Shown here: positions 35,989-44,151 of the stretch, piece after piece | Layout: the number at the start of each line of letters is the position of its first letter | How positions within the stretch are numbered: position 1 is the first letter of the stretch | NCBI GenBank assembly: GCA_964551315.1 | Contig: CAZKCM010000012.1 | Coordinates: forward strand, 1 to 64,000 | Length of the DNA: 64,000 nucleotides | Origin: Virgifigura sp964551315 | GTDB lineage: Bacteria > Pseudomonadota > Alphaproteobacteria > Dongiales > Dongiaceae | Direction of reading: 5' to 3' | Notes under the pieces: generated by a model | The model's input: only the letters and a program-made list of their open reading frames with translations | Told to the model about the DNA's origin: nothing | The model's database searches: none | Made by a program: the position numbers and the translations under genes

Positions 35989-36203
35989 GGGGTGCTCCGT
36001 CGAAGAGGCGTAGACACCCCTTCGACGAATCACGCCCTTTGTCTGTGACGCGACGAGGCGAAACGTTGCCCGTCGTTTCGGTCAGGCCACTTGCGGCGAT
36101 CCGTCGGTGTTGCCCGGGCAGGCCTCCTTCGGCGCTGCCCGAGCGAGTCAAGTGCGCGCTGTCGCAGGGCTCATTGCGAGAGCGCGCCGGCCGGTCGGCG
36201 GCG

Positions 36204-36234
36204 GATCGGCCCCGGACAAGCGGCGGGGCCGATC
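36204..36234 (-). terminator. Terminator of the amt operon
   Basis: GATCGGCCCC (36204-36213) and GGGGCCGATC (36225-36234) form a perfect 10-bp stem, starting 17 bases after the stop of the small membrane-protein gene on the minus strand. There is no U-run. Confidence 0.6.
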
Positions 36235-36250
36235 GGGCCGTCACGCGTTC

Positions 36251-36418
36251 CTAGGGGAAACGCTTGAACGCCTTGCTCTCATGCTTGGCGGAATGGGTGA
36301 TGACGCCGACGACCACAAGGGCCACGAAAAGAAGAAAGAGCCCGATCAGCAAGGGCGAGTCGGCGAAGGTGAAGTAGGCTTCCACGCCGTCCCACGCGGA
36401 AATTGGACTGCCGTTCAT
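36251..36418 (-). CDS. Small single-TM protein downstream of amt
   Basis: 55 aa: MNGSPISAWDGVEAYFTFAD at the N-terminus, one strong membrane helix (PLLIGLFLLFVALVVVGVIT), and a basic tail (HSAKHESKAFKRF). A very good ribosome site (AAGGAGA) lies 6 bases before the ATG. It follows the ammonium transporter gene by 15 bp and precedes a terminator hairpin, so it looks like a real last gene of the amt operon. I do not recognise its family. A role as an accessory or regulatory micro-subunit of Amt is possible but purely inferred from position. Confidence 0.75.
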   Translation of the reverse strand: MNGSPISAWDGVEAYFTFADSPLLIGLFLLFVALVVVGVITHSAKHESKAFKRFP

Positions 36419-36433
36419 GTCTGTCTCCTTGGG

Positions 36434-37753
36434 CTATTCGGCGGCAACGGGATGAGTCGAAGGCGTGTGCCCCTCCGGATAAGGCCGGACCGGGAGCTCG
36501 ACAATGTCGAGCCCAGCCTTCTCCGCTCCCGCCGTGATGCGCAGAAGGCCGAAGGACTTGAGCACCAGCGAGCCGAGATAGCCCGGCACGAACCCGAGCA
36601 GCGCCATTACGGCGCCGCCGACCACCTGTCCGTACAAGCTCGAGTCCGGTCCGTTGGGGCTCGGGTAGCCGCTCGCGAAGATGCCGCACGCCACGAGGCT
36701 CCAGAGGCCCGCCGCGCCATGAACCGAGAAGGCGCCCACGGCGTCGTCGATCTGCAGCTTAAGCAGAACTTCCTGAACCTTTGGGATCAGGCAGCCACCG
36801 ACGAAGCCGATCAGAAATGCGAGCGCCGGGTGGTAGACGTCGAGCCCGGCGGCGGCGGAAATGATCCCGGCAAGCGCCCCCGACATCATCCAGAACGGAT
36901 CCCGGGTCATCAGGAAACAGCCGATGATGCCGCCAGCAAAGCCCATCAGGGTGTTGAACGCGAAGGCGGACAGGGTCGCCGGCTGCCCGTAGATGTTCAC
37001 CCATTGCTCGCCGGTCATATAGATGATGCAGCCGCCGAGGAATCCGAAGAAGCCGACGATGATCATCATCAACCCGATGATGGTCATCGGCATCGAGTGG
37101 CCGAAGAGTTCTTGCGGAGTTCCGTCGACGGCAAAGCGCCCGATGCGCGGGCCAAGATTGATGAGAACGCCGAGCGCGAAGAACCCGGCGATCATATGAA
37201 CCACGCCGGCCGCCCCAACGTCGTGATATCCGAGCGCGGTATGCAGCCAGCCTTCGGGATGCCATCCCCAGGACGCGGCCAGGATCCACAGGACGGACCC
37301 CAGCAGAATCGCGAGGATGCAAAAGGCGCTCAGCCGGATTCTCTCGATCACCGCGCCGGAGAAGATCGACGCCGTGGTGGCCGCGAACAGCGCGAACGCG
37401 GCCCAGAAGATGCCGGTGGCGTTGTCTGCCAGGTTGGGGCCCATCGTGTCGCTCCAGGGCAGCGCGGCATTGCCGGTCGCGCTCGGCACGAGGCCGCTCG
37501 GAAAGGCGACGTAGATCCACCAACCGAAAAGGAAGAATGTCGGAATGATGAAAGCGAAGGCCAGGATGTTCTTGACGCCGGAGGCCAGCGCGTTCTTCAC
37601 CCGCGAGGCACCCATCTCATAGGCAAGGAAGCCCGCGTGGATGATGACCATCAGTGCTGTGCACCACCAATAGAAGATCTCCATGTTGATGGTGCCCGAC
37701 ATTGCGACGAGGCGCCGCAGCTCCTCGATCGAGGCTAAGGTATCGTTGTCCAT
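36434..37753 (-). CDS. amt: Ammonium transporter Amt
   Basis: 439 aa, 11 predicted TM helices. Signature regions: MEIFYWWCTALMVIIHAGFL at the N-terminus, WGWHPEGWLHTALGYHDVGA / AGVVHMIAGFFALGVLINLG around the conserved Asp and the first pore His, FNTLMGFAGGIIGCFLMTRD and VGAFSVHGAAGLWSLVACGI with the second pore His. It conducts NH4+/NH3. No glnK gene is adjacent, unlike many amt loci. I start at ATG 37753 (GGAG eight bases upstream). A sigma-54-type promoter 140 bp upstream suggests nitrogen control. Confidence 0.94.
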   Translation of the reverse strand: MDNDTLASIEELRRLVAMSGTINMEIFYWWCTALMVIIHAGFLAYEMGASRVKNALASGVKNILAFAFIIPTFFLFGWWIYVAFPSGLVPSATGNAALPWSDTMGPNLADNATGIFWAAFALFAATTASIFSGAVIERIRLSAFCILAILLGSVLWILAASWGWHPEGWLHTALGYHDVGAAGVVHMIAGFFALGVLINLGPRIGRFAVDGTPQELFGHSMPMTIIGLMMIIVGFFGFLGGCIIYMTGEQWVNIYGQPATLSAFAFNTLMGFAGGIIGCFLMTRDPFWMMSGALAGIISAAAGLDVYHPALAFLIGFVGGCLIPKVQEVLLKLQIDDAVGAFSVHGAAGLWSLVACGIFASGYPSPNGPDSSLYGQVVGGAVMALLGFVPGYLGSLVLKSFGLLRITAGAEKAGLDIVELPVRPYPEGHTPSTHPVAAE

Positions 37754-37891
37754 GACGCCAGCTCCGCTCAGCCGTGACCGGCGGCGCGCGGCCGGCTCGG
37801 CCGCGCGATCGACAAATCGTGTTTCGAAGTCTTTCCGACGTGCATTGCTTACCTCCACTGCCCGAAGCGCTCAGGGATGCAGACGTGGATA

Positions 37892-37908
37892 CGCAAGCGG
37901 CATGCCAA
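37892..37908 (-). promoter_or_regulatory. Sigma-54 (-24/-12) promoter candidate for amt
   Basis: On the minus strand TTGGCATGCCGCTTGCG fits the RpoN consensus TGGCACG-N4-TTGC with one mismatch, and GG and GC are exactly 10 bases apart. It lies 139 bp before the amt ATG, giving a leader of about 125 nt. NtrC/RpoN control of amt is well established in other Proteobacteria. Confidence 0.62.
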
Positions 37909-38323
37909 TAGCGTTTGCCGGCGTCGGGGAGGCGAGCGGTCGCGAGGGCGCGAAGGGTGAAGCGATGGTAAGCCGACCGCGCGGTCCAGGCGCGACGCGC
38001 GGCACGCGGCTTGCACCGCAATGTCTTGTGATCCGGCCGCAGGACGTGCGCGATGCATGCTGGAAAGAGCTACGAAGAGACTTGTCCGCTGCATTCCTTT
38101 GCCCCACTGGTCTGCCTTCCGACGGCGGGGGCGCGGGTGTTCCGGGGGGCGGCCTTCACCCGGTGCACCGCGCCGACAAGGCCGTCGCGGGGGCAATACG
38201 CAACCGGACGTGCCGACGCGGCGCTCCGGGCCGTCTGTCGCTGCGATGCAATATCGGCCCTGTCGTTTATCGCGATGGGTCCTCAATGTGCAGCACGGGC
38301 CCGTCGCATGTCCGGCCAAAAAC

Positions 38324-38338
38324 GCCCAAAAAATGGGC
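38324..38338 (-). terminator. Small terminator-like hairpin (minus strand)
   Basis: On the minus strand GCCCA-TTTTT-TGGGC is followed by GTTTTTGG, a short stem with a U-run. It lies just downstream of the larger terminator at 38394-38428 in the same direction. Confidence 0.4.
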
Positions 38339-38393
38339 ATTACGGCCAAATATGCGCCATCAAAATGACATGAATTCAGTGTTGATAAAAAAA

Positions 38394-38428
38394 GCGGCAG
38401 TGAAGTCCGAAAGGACTTGTTTTGCCGC
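38394..38428 (-). terminator. Rho-independent terminator (minus strand)
   Basis: On the minus strand an outer stem GCGGCA/TGCCGC and an inner stem AAGTCC/GGACTT with the loop TTTC are followed by TTTTTTT. It probably ends transcription coming from the LysE region (38744-39338) or from an unrecognised RNA. Confidence 0.65.
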
Positions 38429-38522
38429 ACTGCAACATGTCATGATGATGGTTGTTGGCGGCGGCTGAGGCCTTCATTCGCCAGCGTCCCAGCCGCCGTC
38501 AATGTTTCCTCCCCCGACTTCG

Positions 38523-38547
38523 GCCACGCCGCCAAAAGCGGCGTGGC
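38523..38547 (+). terminator. Rho-independent terminator (plus strand)
   Basis: GCCACGCCGC and GCGGCGTGGC form a perfect 10-bp stem around CAAAA, followed by TTCTTTTTCTTT. This is a strong plus-strand terminator, yet no plus-strand gene was found in the preceding kilobase. Confidence 0.75.
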
Positions 38548-38743
38548 TTCTTTTTCTTTCGGGTCTTTCACTTTACACGATCGACGTCGCCCAGCCGAGT
38601 GGAATCTCTTTCGACGGTCCGTGTCGCCGCCTCCCAAACAGCGCGGTCGCCGGAGGGCATGTCAACAACTTCGCTCGCCGCAGGCTGTGTTTGTCGCGTA
38701 TTGGCGGATCGAGCCTGCCCGCCAGACCGTCCGGCGAAAGGCC

Positions 38744-39338
38744 TCAGAATGGCAGCGCGAAGGCGACGGACAGGACGAGAAGAACGGCAAAGCTTATGTT
38801 TATGGCCCGGTTTGTCCGGGGATCTCGAAAGAGGCGCGTAACGGCCGTTCCGGCGAGGAGCCACGCAAAGTTGACCATCGTGATGATTGCGACCAAAACG
38901 ACCATCTTTTGCCGCCGCGTCCAACTCGAGACGCCCTCTTACCAAGACGAATCCGGAGAACAGGGCCGCCATGGCGGCGTATCCTTTGGGGTTGATGAGC
39001 GACAGAACAATGCCGGCGGCGAGCGACGGCTCACGGCACCGTCCGGTCGCCTCGGCCAAGGGCGGGGCGGTGGCGATGCGAAAGGCGAGATAGGCAAAGT
39101 ACGCGGCCGCCGAGGCGGTCACGACGGGCATTACGCCCGGCAGGGCCAGGAGGACGCCCACCACGCCGGTCGCGGTGATCGCCATCACAACGATCATGCC
39201 GATGATGATGCCGATCATGTAGCCAAGACCGCGGCGGGCGCCGAAGGCCGCGCCCGTGGCGGCGAGGCTCAACGTGGCCGGGCCGGGGCTCCCGGCGAGC
39301 GCGAACCCGGCCAGAACGAAACCAAGCAGCCCTTCCAC
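38744..39338 (-). pseudogene. LysE-family exporter, frameshifted
   Basis: From GTG 39338 the frame gives a normal LysE/RhtB start (LLGFVLAGFALAGSPGPATL, GARRGLGYMIGIIIGMIVVM, SLINPKGYAAMAALFSGFVL). Near 38905-38910, at GCAAAAG, the frame is lost; the remaining C-terminal third (KMVVLVAIITMVNFAWLLAG, RAINISFAVLLVLSVAFALP) continues in another frame to a stop at 38744. Put together the protein would have the usual ~198 aa. The break sits at a run of four A, so a recent mutation or a sequencing error are both possible. Confidence 0.82.
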
Positions 39339-39500
39339 GCCGAGTCTCTCCCTGTTCAACAGGCATGGCGTTTCGATATCGAAGCGCTTGGCGTCTTTTC
39401 TGAGCGAGGGCGCGGCCGTCTGTCTTGAACGATTGTGCGGCGTTGAACTCGTGCTCGCGTTGCGGGCTCGTGGGGCCGTGACCAAACGCGTGGGGCGTGG

Positions 39501-39929
39501 CTATGTTGCCGTACCGCTGTCGATCACCTCGACTTCGTAAGTCATCTCTGCCGTCTTGGCGATCATCGCCGAGGCGGAACAGTACTTGTCGGCGGAGAGT
39601 TGCACCGCGCGCTCCACCTTTGCGCGGTCAAGGCCGCGGCCGGTGACGACATAGCGCAGGTGGACGCGGGTGAATACCCTGGGTTCCGTTTCTGCCCGGT
39701 CCGCGTCCAGCTCGACGACGCAGTCCTCGATGCGCTCGCGCCCCTTCTCAAGGATGTGGACGACGTCGAAGGCGCTACAACCGCCGAGGCCAATGAGCAC
39801 GAGTTCCATGGGCGAGGGGGCAATGCTGCCGCCATCGGGACCGCCGCCGGAGCCGAGCACGATGCTGTGGCCGGTACCGGATTGCCCAACAAAGATTCGG
39901 TTCTCGACCCATTTGATGCGTGCTTTCAT
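39501..39929 (-). CDS. OsmC-family protein
   Basis: 142 aa. OsmC/Ohr fold with the two redox Cys, Cys51 (GLGGCSAFDVVHILEKGRE) and Cys117 (LSADKYCSASAMIAKTAE). The Cys spacing and lack of Ohr-specific N-terminal motifs place it with the YhfA/OsmC-like thiol peroxidase group, which detoxifies organic hydroperoxides. The ATG at 39929 follows GAAGGATG. The frame is open further upstream to 40043 but without similarity. Confidence 0.9.
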   Translation of the reverse strand: MKARIKWVENRIFVGQSGTGHSIVLGSGGGPDGGSIAPSPMELVLIGLGGCSAFDVVHILEKGRERIEDCVVELDADRAETEPRVFTRVHLRYVVTGRGLDRAKVERAVQLSADKYCSASAMIAKTAEMTYEVEVIDSGTAT

Positions 39930-40237
39930 GGCATCCTTCTCCGGATTTGCTGAATATGACGGCCGCTCTGAACCGCGGCGTCTGGACGACGGATGCCCTC
40001 GGAACGCAACCGGGGCCGATACCGCGGCACGGCCGGCCGCCACGATAGCCGGAGGCGAGGGAGGCGTCGAGCGCCGGCTTTGACGCCGTGGCCGCCTGAA
40101 CCTCCGCGCTTGGCTCGCCCTGAGCCGGAAACACGGCGGACGGCCTCGAAGGGGACACCACTTCCTCCCGACCGGGGACCGGTGCGACCGTCAGGGCTCA
40201 CGCTCCGGCTGACGGTCACGGTCCAGTGAAATGCCAC
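39930..40237. other. Intergenic region, no gene seen
   Basis: 308 bp between the OsmC gene and the quaternary-amine operon. Nothing coding was recognised; only the hairpin at 40186-40217 stands out. Confidence 0.5.
40186..40217 (-). terminator. Hairpin at the end of the quaternary-amine operon
   Basis: GACCGTCAG (40186-40194) and CTGACGGTC (40209-40217) make a 9-bp stem, 20 bases after the last stop of the leftward operon. It lacks a U-run. Confidence 0.5.
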
Positions 40238-41131
40238 TTATAGAAGTCCTTGCTCCTTCAGGTAGTTCGTTGCGACCTCCTCGATCGATTTCTTCTTCAC
40301 ATCGACTTCGCCGTTCAGGCGCTGCATCGTCGCGTCGTCGAGCCTGGTCGACACCGATTCCAGGATCTCCTTGAGCTCCGGGTACTTTTCCAGCGTGTCC
40401 TGGCGCACCACGGGCACGAGGGCGTAGTTGGGGAAGAAGTTCTTGTCGTCCTTGAGCAGCGTCAGGTCCATGGCCGCGATCCGTCCATCGGTCGCCCCGA
40501 CGACCGCCACATCCACATTGCCGCTCGACAGCGCGTTATAGACCAGACCGACCTCCATCGGCTTGACGTTGGCGCGGCCGGCCTCGAAATCATAGATCTT
40601 CTGAAGGCCCAGCAGGCCGTCCTCCCGCTTTACGAACTCCGCCGTCGCCGCCATAACGACGGGCTTTCCCGCGCGGTACGCCGCCGCGAGGTCGGACAGC
40701 GTGGTCATCCCGTCGGTGTTCGGATTGTTCTTCCGGATCGCCAGCGCATAGGTGTTGTTGGCGCCGGACGGCGCCAGCCAGACAAGACCTTTGGCGCCAT
40801 CCAGTTCCTTGACTCGCTTGTAGGTCTCTTCCGGCGACAAGATCTCCGTGACCTTGTTGAAGGTCACGAGCGAGGTTCCGGTGTACTCCCAGTAGAGGTC
40901 GACCGCCCCGTTCTCCAGGGCGGCGCGAACGACCGTCGACCCCATGCCGTCCGACTTCTCGACGTCGAAGCCTTTCGCCTCGAGCAGCTGCCTCGTCATC
41001 TCGGCAAGAACGTATTGTTCCGTGAAGTCTTTGCCGCCGACGGTCACTTCGGCGGCCGAAAGATTGCCGATGACGCCGAGACTCACGGCGATCGTCAGAA
41101 GGGCGCGTTTAAGTGGTGAGAATCGAGCCAT
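40238..41131 (-). CDS. Quaternary-amine ABC binding protein (OpuAC/OsmF type), copy 2
   Basis: 297 aa with a signal peptide (cleavage near LSAAE). EVTVGGKDFTEQYVLAEMTR, GAVDLYWEYTGTSLVTFNKV and KNFFPNYALVPVVRQDTLEK are typical of the OpuCC/YehZ/OsmF group, which binds glycine betaine, choline or related onium compounds through aromatic residues. It is about 80% identical to the neighbour at 41331, and 196 bp near the C-terminus are identical in DNA. The pocket region differs (VVGATDGRIAAMDL here, SAQATDGLIAAMGL there). Last gene of the seven-gene operon. Confidence 0.93.
   Translation of the reverse strand: MARFSPLKRALLTIAVSLGVIGNLSAAEVTVGGKDFTEQYVLAEMTRQLLEAKGFDVEKSDGMGSTVVRAALENGAVDLYWEYTGTSLVTFNKVTEILSPEETYKRVKELDGAKGLVWLAPSGANNTYALAIRKNNPNTDGMTTLSDLAAAYRAGKPVVMAATAEFVKREDGLLGLQKIYDFEAGRANVKPMEVGLVYNALSSGNVDVAVVGATDGRIAAMDLTLLKDDKNFFPNYALVPVVRQDTLEKYPELKEILESVSTRLDDATMQRLNGEVDVKKKSIEEVATNYLKEQGLL
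40271..40466. repeat. 196-bp perfect direct repeat, copy A
   Basis: Identical base for base to 41364-41559 in the tandem paralogous gene; flanking bases diverge at both ends. It covers about 65 codons of the binding-protein C-lobe. Confidence 0.9.
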
Positions 41132-41275
41132 ATGTTCCTCCCGTCCGGTTGGTTGTGGCTGTCGGCTTCGGCGCAGGCGGGTATTTCCTGCCTGCGAATA
41201 GGTGGGTGCCGCCCCGAGCGGCGCGATGCGCCCTTGGCCTGGGGCACTCGCGAGCCAATTGCCCTGAGCGCGGCC

Positions 41276-41310
41276 GAGATCGCCGGCGGCTTGGTTCCGC
41301 CGGCGATCTC
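41276..41310 (-). terminator. Intercistronic hairpin between the two binding-protein genes
   Basis: GAGATCGCCGGCGG (41276-41289) and CCGCCGGCGATCTC (41297-41310) form a perfect 14-bp stem, 20 bases after the stop of the upstream gene. There is no U-run, so it may be a partial terminator or an mRNA-stabilising element that sets the ratio of the two binding proteins. Confidence 0.65.
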
Positions 41311-41330
41311 TCACCCAGGACGGGCGTCGT

Positions 41331-42224
41331 TCAAAGGAGGCCCTGCTCCTTCAGGTAGCCTGCTGCGACCTCCTCGATCGATTTCTTCTTCACATCGACT
41401 TCGCCGTTCAGGCGCTGCATCGTCGCGTCGTCGAGCCTGGTCGACACCGATTCCAGGATCTCCTTGAGCTCCGGGTACTTTTCCAGCGTGTCCTGGCGCA
41501 CCACGGGCACGAGGGCGTAGTTGGGGAAGAAGTTCTTGTCGTCCTTGAGCAGCGTCAGGCCCATGGCCGCGATCAGGCCGTCGGTCGCCTGGGCGGAAAC
41601 GACATCCACGTCGCCGTTCGCGAGCGCGTTGTAGGCCAGGCCGAGATCCATCGGCTTGATGTTGGCGCGGCCGACCTCGAAGCCATAAACCTCCTGAAGC
41701 CCCAAGAGCCCGTCTTTTCGTTTCGGAAACTCCGCGGTCGTGGCCATGATCAGCTGCTCGCCTTTCTTGTACGCGGCCGCAAGGTCGGAGATCGTCTCCA
41801 TTCCATCCGTCTTCGGATTGCCCTTGCGGACCGCCATGGCGTAGGTGTTGTTCGCCGTCGAGGGGGCGAGCCAGACGAGACCCTTCGCGCCGTCGAGCTC
41901 CTTGACCCGCTGGTAGGTTTCCTCCGGCGAAAGCTTCTCGGTCACCTTGTTGAAGGTCACGAGCGAGGTCCCGGTGTACTCCCAGTAGAGGTCGACCGCC
42001 CCGTTCTCCAGGGCGGATCGGACGACGGTCGTCCCCATGCCGTCCGACTTCTCGACGTCATAGCCCTTCGCCTCGAGCAGCTGCCTCGTCATCTCGGCAA
42101 GGATCAGCTGTTCCGTGAAGTTCTTGCCGCCGACGGTCAGTTCGGCGGCGGACAGATTGCCGGCTGCCCCTAGGATTACGGCGATGGCGAGCAGGGCGCG
42201 TCTGAAGGGTAAGAAAATGGGCAT
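41331..42224 (-). CDS. Quaternary-amine ABC binding protein (OpuAC/OsmF type), copy 1
   Basis: 297 aa with a signal peptide (cleavage near LSAAE). Same layout as the paralogue at 40238: ELTVGGKNFTEQLILAEMTR, DLYWEYTGTSLVTFNKV, GLVWLAPSTANNTYAMAVRK. Divergence is concentrated in the middle of the protein (residues 120-225), which forms part of the ligand cleft; the C-terminal 70 residues are almost identical. Presumably both dock to the same permeases, widening the substrate range (inference). RBS AGGAGGAA precedes the ATG. Confidence 0.93.
   Translation of the reverse strand: MPIFLPFRRALLAIAVILGAAGNLSAAELTVGGKNFTEQLILAEMTRQLLEAKGYDVEKSDGMGTTVVRSALENGAVDLYWEYTGTSLVTFNKVTEKLSPEETYQRVKELDGAKGLVWLAPSTANNTYAMAVRKGNPKTDGMETISDLAAAYKKGEQLIMATTAEFPKRKDGLLGLQEVYGFEVGRANIKPMDLGLAYNALANGDVDVVSAQATDGLIAAMGLTLLKDDKNFFPNYALVPVVRQDTLEKYPELKEILESVSTRLDDATMQRLNGEVDVKKKSIEEVAAGYLKEQGLL
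41364..41559. repeat. 196-bp perfect direct repeat, copy B
   Basis: Partner of 40271-40466, offset 1093 bp. Such a sharp block of identity inside genes that are otherwise more diverged suggests gene conversion. Confidence 0.9.
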
Positions 42225-42247
42225 CTGTTCCTCCTGTCAGGTCGTTT

Positions 42248-43036
42248 CTATCCAGCTTGGCGCAGCGGATTTATCCCCCGCGGCACGAGGTAGAACTGCA
42301 GCTTGCTTACGAAGAAGTCGGTCGCGACCGCGAGCAGCGCGGTCGGAATCGCCCCGGCCAGCATCATCGGCAAATCGTTGAGGGCGATCCCCGTGAAGAT
42401 CAGCTCGCCGAGACCGCCGGCACCGATGAGAAACGCCAAAGGGGCCGACCCCACGCAGATCGTCAGGGCCGTGCGGATGCCGGCGATGATCGCGAACAGG
42501 GCGTTGGGCAACTCGACGCGCCAGAGGATCTGGCCGGGAGTCATCCCCATGCCGCGCGCCGCCTCGAGCAGATGCGCGGGAATTCCCTTCAGCCCGGTAT
42601 AGGTGTTTCGCACGATGGGCAGCAGCGTAGCGAGCCACAAGCCGAACACGGCTGGAACGGTGCCGATGCCGAGCACCACCATGCTGAGCGCCATGACGGC
42701 GAGCGTCGGAATCGTCGCGCCAAGATTGAACGTCTGGAGGATGAGCTCCGACACGCGCCTGAAGACCGCGCGGGACAACACGACGCCGGCCGGAATCCCC
42801 GTCAGGATTGCCAACCCGCCGGCCCAGGCAACGAGCTCAAGATGTTGCCGCGTCAGATAGATGATGTCTTCCTGATAGATGAGGATCTCTTCAAAGATCC
42901 GCGGAGACAGCAGCCACGCCGCGATGGCGATGACCGCAAGGGGTATCGCGACGCCGCGCCGTTTCCACAGCCATACGGCAAGCAGAGGTGCGCCGCCCAC
43001 AACTGCGCGCGACGCTTGTTGCGCACCGGAGGTCAT
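42248..43036 (-). CDS. Quaternary-amine ABC permease (OpuCB/YehY-like) 2
   Basis: 262 aa, about six TM helices. LATLLPIVRNTYTGLKGIPA / HLLEAARGMGMTPGQILWRV is the EAA loop contacting the ATPase, and SAPLAFLIGAGGLGELIFTG is the usual follow-on. It starts at ATG 43036, overlapping the stop of the ATPase gene by 4 bp. A hydrophobic helix follows a short cytosolic N-tail. It pairs with the permease at 44148 as the heterodimeric channel. Confidence 0.92.
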   Translation of the reverse strand: MTSGAQQASRAVVGGAPLLAVWLWKRRGVAIPLAVIAIAAWLLSPRIFEEILIYQEDIIYLTRQHLELVAWAGGLAILTGIPAGVVLSRAVFRRVSELILQTFNLGATIPTLAVMALSMVVLGIGTVPAVFGLWLATLLPIVRNTYTGLKGIPAHLLEAARGMGMTPGQILWRVELPNALFAIIAGIRTALTICVGSAPLAFLIGAGGLGELIFTGIALNDLPMMLAGAIPTALLAVATDFFVSKLQFYLVPRGINPLRQAG

Positions 43037-44151
43037 GTCCTCGCCTCGGGGATCGCCAGGTGCCGCGAGATCGCCTGAAAGGTGAGAACCCCTCTCACCG
43101 TGCCGTCGCCATCGACGCATGGAACAACGGAGAGGTTATGAGCGAACATCGTCGAGACGGCCGCCCGAAGATCATCTTCGATCGCAACCGCCGCGTTGAC
43201 GGCCACACAATGCTCGCGGACGCTTCCGCCGCCATTCGCAACCGCGCTTTCCGAGACGATGCCGCGCGGGCGCCCTTGTGCATCCACCACGACCATGGCC
43301 GGCAAGCCCGAAGCCGCCATGAGCTCGCGCCCCTGGGCGAGCGAATCTTCGACCGACAGCAGGACCGCGTCCGTCTGCATGACGTCGCGAACGCGCAGAA
43401 TCCGGAGCCGCTTCAGCGCGCGATCCGTGCCGAGGAAGCTCTCGACGAACGGACTGGACGGGTTCGCGAGGAGCCGGTCGGGCGTGGCGAACTGCTCCAA
43501 CCGTCCGGCGCGGAAGATGGCGATCCTGTCGGCCATCTTCACCGCTTCGTCGAGGTCGTGAGAGACGAAGATGATCGTCTTCTTGAGGGCCGCCTGCATG
43601 CGGAGAAATTCGTCCTGGATCGCCTCGCGGTTGATCGGATCGATGGCCCCGAACGGTTCGTCCATCAGCATCACGGGCGGGTCGGCGGCGAGCGCGCGGA
43701 TCACGCCGACGCGTTGCTGCTGCCCGCCGGACAGCTCATTGGGATAGCGGTTCATGAAGACCGCCGGGTCCATCGCCACCATTTCAAGAAGCTCGGCGGC
43801 GCGCTGGCGCGATTTCCTGCGGTCCCAGCCTAGGAGGTCGGGGACGACACAGATGTTGTCTCCGATGGTCTTGTTGGGAAACAGGCCGATCTGCTGAATC
43901 ACATAGCCGATCGACCGGCGCAGCTCGACCGGATCGACCTTGCTGGTGTCGCGGCCGTCGACCCAGATCTCGCCGCTGGTCGGCTGGACCAAGCGGTTGA
44001 TCATCTTCATGGTCGTGGTCTTGCCGCAACCCGACGGGCCGAGGAGAACGCAGATCTGCCCCCGCTCGATCTCGAGGCTGACATCGTCGACCGCGGTGAT
44101 CGGTCCGGAGGGTGTATCGAAGACCTTCGTGACGCGATCGAGACGGATCAT
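43033..44151 (-). CDS. Quaternary-amine ABC ATPase with CBS domains (OpuCA/ProV-like)
   Basis: 372 aa. Walker A LLGPSGCGKTTTMKMINRL, Q-loop IQQIGLFPNKTI, signature NELSGGQQQRVGVIRALA and Walker B VMLMDEPFGAIDPI are all intact. After residue 250 two CBS motifs follow (VRDVMQTDAVLLSVEDSLAQ; AVEDD/VSTMFAHNLSVVPCVDGD), which in OpuA and ProV sense ionic strength or nucleotides. The gene overlaps both neighbouring permease genes by 4 bp, showing tight coupling. Confidence 0.95.
   Translation of the reverse strand: MIRLDRVTKVFDTPSGPITAVDDVSLEIERGQICVLLGPSGCGKTTTMKMINRLVQPTSGEIWVDGRDTSKVDPVELRRSIGYVIQQIGLFPNKTIGDNICVVPDLLGWDRRKSRQRAAELLEMVAMDPAVFMNRYPNELSGGQQQRVGVIRALAADPPVMLMDEPFGAIDPINREAIQDEFLRMQAALKKTIIFVSHDLDEAVKMADRIAIFRAGRLEQFATPDRLLANPSSPFVESFLGTDRALKRLRILRVRDVMQTDAVLLSVEDSLAQGRELMAASGLPAMVVVDAQGRPRGIVSESAVANGGGSVREHCVAVNAAVAIEDDLRAAVSTMFAHNLSVVPCVDGDGTVRGVLTFQAISRHLAIPEART

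Larger units (their letters stand above)
37909..38743. other. Gene-poor region with orphan terminators
   Basis: 835 bp without a recognisable gene on either strand; the open frames here are rich in Arg, Pro and Cys and lack family motifs. It contains three terminator-like hairpins (38324-38338, 38394-38428, 38523-38547) that do not directly follow any annotated gene. A small RNA or decayed genes are possible. Confidence 0.5.

Noticed and set aside
37849..38430. 193-codon minus-strand open frame upstream of amt
   Set aside because: Arg/Pro/Cys-rich, no recognisable domain, crosses two terminator hairpins and the sigma-54-type promoter; unlikely to be coding.
39926..40237. 103-codon minus-strand open frame between OsmC and the binding-protein gene
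   Set aside because: Low-complexity Arg/Gly/Ser composition, overlaps the terminator hairpin and the OsmC start; no motif.
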